DNA from: Methanomassiliicoccaceae archaeon
Lineage (GTDB): Archaea; Thermoplasmatota; Thermoplasmata; Methanomassiliicoccales; Methanomethylophilaceae
Direction: 5' to 3'
NCBI GenBank assembly: GCA_009776625.1
Contig: WRNL01000037.1
Span: forward strand, 1-12,482
DNA length: 12,482 nucleotides
In this document: positions 5,813 to 9,953 of the stretch, one piece after another
Position numbering within the stretch: position 1 is the stretch's first letter
Layout: every line of letters begins with the position of its first letter
Program-made: the position numbers and the translations under genes
The notes under the pieces: generated by a model
What the model was told of the DNA's origin: nothing
Seen by the model: only the letters and a program-made list of their open reading frames with translations
Database searches by the model: none

Positions 5813-7081
5813 TCAGGCATCGGGCGGCTGCGTGCGGAGCCGCCGCCGCCCTATGCTCGCCTTGCACGTCCAGAGGACGTACGCGAACAGGGCTATAACG
5901 ACGGCGTTCCTCGCCAGCACCACCAGCGCGACCGCGTCCGCAGCGGGCGTGCCGAACACGAGGTCCAGGGCGAAGCCCGCCTGAGTCAGGGCGATGGCGG
6001 CCACGGACAGCACGACGATGCGCATCTTGGGGACATGGCCGATCGACGTCATCAGCATGAAGATGACGAAGGGGATCGCCCAGATGATGTACTGGGGGGA
6101 CAGCGCCTTGCCTAGCAGGATGAATGTGAGCAGGGACAGAAGGACCGTCCCGCTCAGCAGTATCATCCTGTCGTTCTCGTTGTCCAGCCTGTCCCTCCGC
6201 ATCCTGGAGAGCAGGTACGCGTAAATCGCGTATATCACGGCGAGCGCCGCGAGCACCGCAGGTATCAGGCACGTCGCGACCGCGTCCGGCCACGGCCCGG
6301 CCAGGTACTCGGAGCCGTACCCCGGCAGCGCCGAAACGTCGGTCAGCCCCATCGCCGACGCGAGCTGGACGAAGGACCCCGCCACGGACTCCGTGTGCAG
6401 GGGGCGGCCCAGCTGGTACTCGACGAAATGGAACGACGCGTCGGGCGCGAGGAACACGAATGGCAGGGCGATGAGGAGCATGGCGGCGAAGAACACCCAC
6501 GTGCCTTTCGCCGCATTCTGCCAATCCCTGTTCATCAGGAACGGGACGAGATATATGGGGAAGAGCACGGCGGGATAGACCTTGGTCATCGTCGCCATGG
6601 CGAGCAACGCGAAGGCGAGCGCGTACCTCTTGGTGGCCATACAATAGAACGACAGCAGGGTCAGCACCGCAGGGAACATGTCGTACCTGCTGACAGAGAA
6701 CTCGATCATCAGCAGCATGAGCGCGGTGAACATGAGGAGGGCGCTGCGCTGGCTCTGGTTGTACCTCTTGGCGAGCTTGCCCATCGCGGCGAGGCCCACC
6801 ATGAAGAACACGCACACCTCCGCCACGAACACTGCGTTGTAGAGGGACGGCGTGTCCGCGACGAGCCTCGGCGCCGCGATGAACAGCAGCGCGAGGGGCG
6901 GGTACTCCGTCTCGGGGACGATGCCGCGCACCAGCTCGTCCGCATAGGGGAAGTACGTCCTCATGGCCTCGGTCTCCAGGCCGAAGTGACAGACCACCAG
7001 CAGGTACGCGGCCGAAACGGCGACGAACAGCAGCCCGAGAGCCAGCTGGTACCTCCTGACCCCGTTGCCCGCTACACTCAT
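5813..7081 (-). CDS. GT87-like polyprenol-phosphate-sugar glycosyltransferase, multi-pass membrane protein
   Basis: This 422-residue hydrophobic protein has about ten membrane segments (roughly 11-31, 63-71, 83-100, 113-128, 136-150, 153-182, 192-212, 268-292, 307-323, 329-346, 353-378, 383-405) and a basic C-terminal tail. Layout and motifs fit the GT-C fold GT87/DUF2029 family, which uses polyprenyl-phosphate mannose or a similar donor to build extracellular glycans. These are YFPYADEL..G..PETEYPPLALLFI in the first outer loop (candidate acidic residues D48, E49), SRYDMFPA (R132, D134), KVYPAVLFPIYLV (K167) and LSPQYIIWAIPF (328-338). The acceptor cannot be told from sequence; protein N-glycan or a surface polysaccharide is possible. 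The ATG at 7081 lacks a Shine-Dalgarno site but has a TATA-like box at leaderless distance. It appears to be a single-gene unit. Confidence 0.82.
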   Translation of the reverse strand: MSVAGNGVRRYQLALGLLFVAVSAAYLLVVCHFGLETEAMRTYFPYADELVRGIVPETEYPPLALLFIAAPRLVADTPSLYNAVFVAEVCVFFMVGLAAMGKLAKRYNQSQRSALLMFTALMLLMIEFSVSRYDMFPAVLTLLSFYCMATKRYALAFALLAMATMTKVYPAVLFPIYLVPFLMNRDWQNAAKGTWVFFAAMLLIALPFVFLAPDASFHFVEYQLGRPLHTESVAGSFVQLASAMGLTDVSALPGYGSEYLAGPWPDAVATCLIPAVLAALAVIYAIYAYLLSRMRRDRLDNENDRMILLSGTVLLSLLTFILLGKALSPQYIIWAIPFVIFMLMTSIGHVPKMRIVVLSVAAIALTQAGFALDLVFGTPAADAVALVVLARNAVVIALFAYVLWTCKASIGRRRLRTQPPDA

Positions 7082-7104
7082 ACGTACCGTTAAGCTTTGG
7101 AGGT

Positions 7105-7112
7105 ATTAATTA
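7105..7112 (-). promoter_or_regulatory. TATA-like box of the glycosyltransferase gene, leaderless spacing
   Basis: On the minus strand the AT-rich TTAATTAATA stretch ends 23 nt before the ATG at 7081, and no purine-rich ribosome site lies between. That spacing puts the transcription start at or next to the ATG, typical of a leaderless archaeal mRNA. Confidence 0.5.
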
Positions 7113-7175
7113 GGCTATGTAGGAACCGGGCGCGGGCGACCGCCCCCCGTGCCTGCCGCAGCCAGGACGGCATGC

Positions 7176-7204
7176 CCAACACTTATATACACCCTATATG
7201 TTGG
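7176..7204 (+). promoter_or_regulatory. Interrupted palindrome enclosing the TATA box of the HicB-like/UPF0147 unit
   Basis: CCAACA (7176-7181) is mirrored by TGTTGG (7199-7204), and inside them TATA (7186-7189) is mirrored by TATA (7195-7198) around a CACCC centre. A 4-nt asymmetry (CTTA) interrupts the left arm. The element covers the likely TATA box and ends before the expected transcription start, so it would act on DNA as an operator and not as an RNA hairpin. No cognate regulator is identified. Confidence 0.35.
7183..7190 (+). promoter_or_regulatory. TATA box of the HicB-like/UPF0147 unit
   Basis: TTATATAC lies about 45 nt before the ATG at 7235. A start about 25 nt downstream, near 7211, would leave a short leader of roughly 23 nt that just holds the AGGTGAT ribosome site at 7223-7229. 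It is the strongest TATA-like sequence in the divergent intergenic region 7082-7234, whose remaining middle part is GC-rich and otherwise featureless. Confidence 0.65.
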
Positions 7205-7234
7205 TTCCTCAAATTCTTGCACAGGTGATATGAT

Positions 7235-7399
7235 ATGGAAGAGATTTTGTGCAACGTTGAATTGGTGAAGGACAACAACGACTTCGTGGCTAGGATACAG
7301 AGCGACCTCGGCGGGATGAGAGAATACAAGTCATCGAGTTTCGAAGAGGTGCTGGAACAGCTCATGATCGATCTGCAGGAAGAGTTCGAGTCCATCTGA
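7235..7399 (+). CDS. Small protein, 54 residues, HicB-fold-like pattern
   Basis: ATG 7235 opens a 54-codon frame ending at TGA 7397-7399, preceded by AGGTGAT, a near-perfect complement of the 16S rRNA end, at about 5-7 nt. The acidic product starts with a strand (ILCNVELVKD) and continues NNDFVARIQSDLGGMREYKSS, then a helix (FEEVLEQLMIDLQEEFESI). The order strand, dGFVARv, sDLgG, SfEEvLe resembles the partial RNase-H fold of HicB antitoxin-like domains, whose consensus runs DGFVVEVPDLPGC followed by a T.EEAL helix. That likeness is my inference from pattern only. There is no HicA toxin and no DNA-binding tail, so a toxin-antitoxin role is not supported. It precedes a UPF0147 gene by 14 nt and shares its promoter. 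I cannot give its function. Confidence 0.75.
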   Translation: MEEILCNVELVKDNNDFVARIQSDLGGMREYKSSSFEEVLEQLMIDLQEEFESI

Positions 7400-7413
7400 G
7401 AGAGGTGGAAGCA

Positions 7414-7671
7414 ATGGCTGACCATATTAAACAAGTGATAGACATCCTAGACAACCTGGCCGAGGACACCTCGGTCCCCCGCAACATCAGGAAAGGCGCG
7501 ACGGACGCCAAGAGCAGGCTAATGGACACGAAGGACGCGATGGACGTGCGCGCCACTAGCGCCATAATCATACTCGACGACCTCGCGAACGACCCCAACA
7601 TCCCCCTGCACGGCAGGACCCTCATCTGGAACGTCATAAGCCAGCTCGAGGTCCTGAACGCCCAGGGCTGA
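7414..7671 (+). CDS. UPF0147 family protein
   Basis: This 85-residue, largely helical protein matches the archaeal UPF0147 family in its core: IDILDNLAEDTSVPRNIRKGA, then IIILDDLANDPNIPLHGRTLIWN. The two halves echo each other (DxLAxDxxVPxxxR and DDLANDPNIPxxxR), suggesting an internally duplicated helical repeat. The molecular function of the family is not known to me. ATG 7414 is preferred over GTG 7405 because GAGAGAGGTGG ends 5 nt before it, whereas the GTG lies within that site. It is second in a two-gene unit, 14 nt after the small HicB-like gene, and ends 23 nt from the convergent HNH remnant. Confidence 0.9.
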   Translation: MADHIKQVIDILDNLAEDTSVPRNIRKGATDAKSRLMDTKDAMDVRATSAIIILDDLANDPNIPLHGRTLIWNVISQLEVLNAQG

Positions 7672-7694
7672 GGCCGCCCGACCGCGCTTGGGGA

Positions 7695-7942
7695 TCACGT
7701 CCTCATCGCATACCTTTTATCAAGCTCCTCTTCTGTGCCGTAGTGGACGACGCAGTGGCAGGTGGGGCAGACACGCACATCATCCTGCCAGGGTTGTCGA
7801 TACGGGTCCTTGCGAGCCCCTCCGTGTGGTGCGCCTCGGCGTACGGGTTGCCGTTCCTCTGCAGAAACCCTTCCGTGCCGCATATCTCGCACCTATAGCC
7901 TGCGTACTCTTTCACGAGACGGGCGTACAGACTGTTCCCCAC
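7695..7942 (-). pseudogene. HNH endonuclease remnant with a frameshift
   Basis: Two minus-strand frames together give one HNH domain. The upstream frame gives YRCEICGTEG, YAEAHHTEGL and IDNPGRMMCV, then becomes nonsense. The other frame supplies VCPTCHCVVHYGTEEELDKRY and the stop at 7695. Removing one GT repeat (GTGT, plus-strand ACAC 7771-7774) yields CVCPTCHCVVHYG, the expected motif. The domain then has both zinc-type CxxC pairs, the HH of the active site and the final His. The upstream frame reaches back to 7981 (PAEERAKVAKALVGNSLYARLVKEY), but its only starts are weak (GTG 7942), and its upstream stop is the guaA stop itself, so the N-terminus may also be lost. It could be a dead gene, a programmed -1 frameshift or a sequencing error. 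Intact relatives are nucleases, often linked to mobile or defence genes. Confidence 0.75.
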
Positions 7943-7981
7943 CAGTGCCTTTGCGACCTTCGCGCGCTCCTCGGCCGGCCT

Positions 7982-8929
7982 TCACTCCCACTCTATTGTC
8001 GCCGGCGGCTTGTTCGTTATGTCGTACACGACACGGTTGACCTTGTCCTCCATGGAGTCGGTTATCCTCTTCGAGATCGAGTCCAGGACCTCCGGCGGGA
8101 TCCTCGAGTGGGTCGCGGTCATGCCGTCCTTGGACGATATCGCCCTCACGGCGATGGTCCTCCCGTACGCCCTCTCGTCGCCGTGCACCCCCACCGACCT
8201 AGTCGGCAGGAGGATCGCGAAGTACTGCCACGGCAGCTCCATCCTCCCTCCGGCCGCAGCCCCCTTTATCTCGTCCTCTACGATGGCGCACGCCTCCCTG
8301 ACTATGGCGATGTTCTCGGGGGTCACCTCGTCCAGGCACCTGACGGAGAGCGCGGGGCCGGGGAAAGGCTGCCTCTCGGACGACTTTATGCCGAGCGCCC
8401 TGGCGATCCCCCTCACATCCTCCTTGTACAGCTCCACCAGGGGCTCTACGACCTTCATGCCCATCTCCTCGGGGAGGCCGCCCACGTTGTGGTGGGACTT
8501 CACCAGGCCCTTGCCGTCCTTGCCTGACTCCAGCACGTCGGGCGCGATCGTCCCTTGGACGAGGTACTCCGCGCCGAACTTCTTCGCCTCCCTCTCGAAC
8601 ACCTCGATGAACAGCCGGCCTATGGCCTTCCTCTTCGCCTCGGGGTCCCTGACGCCGCGCAGGGCGGCGAAGAACTCCTCTGACGCGTCGATCACCTTGT
8701 AGTTCATCCTCATCCCCTCGAGCATGGCCCTGACCTCCTCGGTCTCGCCCTTCCTCATCAGCCCCGTGTCGACGTAGACGGCGAGCAGCCTGTCACCCAC
8801 GGCCATGCTCGCGAGCACGGCGGAAACCGTGCTGTCGACCCCTCCGGAGCATGCTATTATCGCCTTGCCCCCGATCTCCTTCTTGAGCGCCTCGACGGCC
8901 CTCGTGATGAAAACGTCAGCACCTGACAT
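7982..8929 (-). CDS. guaA: GMP synthase, ATP-pyrophosphatase subunit (split archaeal type)
   Basis: This subunit adenylates XMP and aminates it to GMP using ammonia from a separate glutaminase subunit. It has 315 residues and lacks the class I glutaminase domain that makes bacterial GuaA about 520 residues, so this is the two-protein archaeal arrangement; the glutaminase is not in the window. The PP-loop SGGVDST is at 28-34, followed by YVDTGLMRKGE. Later come QGTIAPDVLES, SHHNVGGLPEEM, the PFPGPALSVRCLDEVTPENI segment, and the C-terminal dimerisation domain ending KPPATIEWE. The ATG at 8929 lies inside purE (14-nt overlap), so the two purine genes are coupled. The stop is shared by the open frame of the HNH remnant downstream. 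Confidence 0.95.
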   Translation of the reverse strand: MSGADVFITRAVEALKKEIGGKAIIACSGGVDSTVSAVLASMAVGDRLLAVYVDTGLMRKGETEEVRAMLEGMRMNYKVIDASEEFFAALRGVRDPEAKRKAIGRLFIEVFEREAKKFGAEYLVQGTIAPDVLESGKDGKGLVKSHHNVGGLPEEMGMKVVEPLVELYKEDVRGIARALGIKSSERQPFPGPALSVRCLDEVTPENIAIVREACAIVEDEIKGAAAGGRMELPWQYFAILLPTRSVGVHGDERAYGRTIAVRAISSKDGMTATHSRIPPEVLDSISKRITDSMEDKVNRVVYDITNKPPATIEWE

Positions 8930-9395
8930 CAGACGCCACCTCCTTCGAGTCCGCTTCCACCTTCTCCGCCATCTCCTTCCTGTACCCCTCCAGCTTGAGC
9001 GACAGGGCCTGGTCGGACAGCCCCAGGATCTCGGCGGCGAGGACCGCCGCGTTGTCGCCCCTGTCGAGGCCGACGGCGGCGACCGGCACCCCGGGGGGCA
9101 TCTGAACCACCGACAGCAGGGCGTCCAGGCTCAGGCTCCCGCTGACCGGGACGCCGATGACAGGCCTGCACGTGTGCGCCGCCACCACCCCGGGCAGGGC
9201 GGCTGAAAGCCCTGCGATCGCGATGAACACGCCGGCGTCGGACGACTCGACGATCGCCCGCACCCTCTCGGGCGTCCTGTGCGCCGACGCCACCGCGATC
9301 TCATAATCTATCCCGAACCTCTTGAGGAGGGCCGTCGCCTTCTCCGCAACCGGCAGGTCGCTCTTGCTGCCCATCATAATGAGAACTTTCCGCAT
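8916..9395 (-). CDS. purE: Phosphoribosylaminoimidazole carboxylase, catalytic subunit PurE
   Basis: PurE carboxylates or isomerises the imidazole intermediate in purine synthesis. The product has 159 residues: GSKSDLPVAEKA (8-19), YEIAVASAHRTPERV, AIAGLSAALPGVVAAHT, PVIGVPVSGSLSLDALLSVVQ and MPPGVPVAAVGLDRGDNAA. The bacterial N5-CAIR mutase form usually has AAHLPG where this has SAALPG. That suggests the class II enzyme, which uses CO2 directly, but I rate it as likely only. ATG 9395 is chosen over ATG 9416 and a start at 9431. It gives the family N-terminus MRKVLIMMGSKSD, has no ribosome site, and lies about 27 nt from a TATA-like TTTTTATC, fitting a leaderless mRNA. It overlaps guaA by 14 nt. 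Confidence 0.94.
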   Translation of the reverse strand: MRKVLIMMGSKSDLPVAEKATALLKRFGIDYEIAVASAHRTPERVRAIVESSDAGVFIAIAGLSAALPGVVAAHTCRPVIGVPVSGSLSLDALLSVVQMPPGVPVAAVGLDRGDNAAVLAAEILGLSDQALSLKLEGYRKEMAEKVEADSKEVASDVRC

Positions 9396-9418
9396 CGTGG
9401 AGGACCACTCAATCATAG

Positions 9419-9426
9419 GATAAAAA
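9419..9426 (-). promoter_or_regulatory. TATA-like box of purE-guaA, leaderless spacing
   Basis: TTTTTATC on the minus strand is centred about 27 nt before the ATG at 9395, so transcription would begin at or next to the start codon. The box includes the T-run that ends the upstream hairpin terminator, so one short stretch appears to serve both purposes. Confidence 0.45.
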
Positions 9427-9440
9427 CCCACCGAAGGGGT
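9422..9440 (-). terminator. UUCG hairpin plus T-run after the small membrane protein gene
   Basis: The minus-strand RNA reads ACCC-C-UUCG-G-U-GGGU followed by five U. The stem ACCC/GGGU is extended by a C-G pair closing a stable UUCG tetraloop, with a single bulged U. It lies about 35 nt after the membrane protein stop codon. A second hairpin, GGGG/CCCC with an 8-nt loop, precedes it at 9451-9466. The form is like a bacterial intrinsic terminator with a short stem. Confidence 0.45.
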
Positions 9441-9474
9441 ATTGGGGTAAGGGGTTTGAAAGCCCCGTGCCGCC

Positions 9475-9783
9475 TCAGCTCTTGAGGACGACGACGAGGA
9501 ATATGCCTATGGCGATGAGCGCCCCTATCAGGACGGCTACCAGGTTGACGACCGCATCGTACACCACGTCCCATGCGGGGACGTTGCAGAAGGGCTCTAT
9601 ATCGCTGAACGCCACAAGATACGCCCACAAGACGCCGACGATCAGCCCGGCGGCGCATATCACGCCGCCGTAGACCCTGTTCTTTCCCGCTCCGAAGTAC
9701 GCCGAGAAGATACCCGCTATCACCATCACCAATGCGAACACCAGGATGATGACCGTCAGGAAATTCCAGATTTCGAATTCCAT
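9475..9783 (-). CDS. Small membrane protein with three helices, unrecognised family
   Basis: This 102-residue protein is almost entirely hydrophobic. It has three predicted membrane helices at about 8-30, 37-59 and 76-100, separated by a basic loop (GAGKNR, 31-36) and by a polar loop (SDIEPFCNVPAWDVVYD, 60-76). The short C-terminal tail is LKS. No signal peptidase site, zinc motif or known domain is visible, and I do not recognise the family. ATG 9783 is preferred over ATG 9813 because GGAGG (9793-9797) lies 9 nt before it and the longer version only adds ten charged residues. It has its own TATA-like box and a terminator-like hairpin, so it looks like a single-gene unit between the surface protein gene and purE. 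Confidence 0.75.
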   Translation of the reverse strand: MEFEIWNFLTVIILVFALVMVIAGIFSAYFGAGKNRVYGGVICAAGLIVGVLWAYLVAFSDIEPFCNVPAWDVVYDAVVNLVAVLIGALIAIGIFLVVVLKS

Positions 9784-9953
9784 TTTCCAAAGCCTCCGTT
9801 CCGGCCCGCTCATGCGGACATTATGGGCGGTGATACACGGTCGCCATTATTAAACTTTTTACATCGCCGGCAGGGCCCCCGGGTGCGCTGGATTCCCGCT
9901 CAGGAAGGGGACGCCGACCGGCCCTGAACACGATGCGATGCCGGCGGGCATCC
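9784..9953 (-). other. Intergenic region between the surface protein gene and the small membrane protein gene
   Basis: This 170-nt gap holds the GGAGG site and TATA-like box of the membrane protein gene at its low-coordinate end. From about 9866 to 9953 it is GC-rich, and I see no gene, tRNA, clear hairpin or T-run that would end the long surface-protein transcript. The antisense or alternative open frames across it have no family features. Confidence 0.5.
9847..9855 (-). promoter_or_regulatory. TATA-like box of the small membrane protein gene
   Basis: GTTTAATAA on the minus strand, next to an A-rich run (GTAAAAA), stands out in otherwise GC-rich DNA. It lies about 64 nt before the ATG at 9783, so a start near 9825 would give a leader of roughly 40 nt that includes the GGAGG site. 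Confidence 0.45.

Noticed and set aside
5692..5820. A longer SecE starting at 5820
   Set aside because: It would add 43 residues unlike SecE, and the start would lie upstream of the TATA box that serves the unit.
7125..7170. GC-rich stretch in the divergent intergenic region as a possible tRNA or small RNA
   Set aside because: No cloverleaf arms, TTCGA-like loop or CCA-side acceptor match could be found; only short GGGCG/CGCCC pairings.
7121..7209. AGGAACC (7121-7127) and GGTTCCT (7203-7209) as a long-range inverted repeat
   Set aside because: Only 7 bp, about 75 nt apart, not extended on either side and easily due to chance.
7235..7671. A HicAB-type toxin-antitoxin system
   Set aside because: The first protein only resembles the HicB fold by pattern. 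The second gene is UPF0147, not a HicA-type double-stranded-RNA-binding-like toxin.
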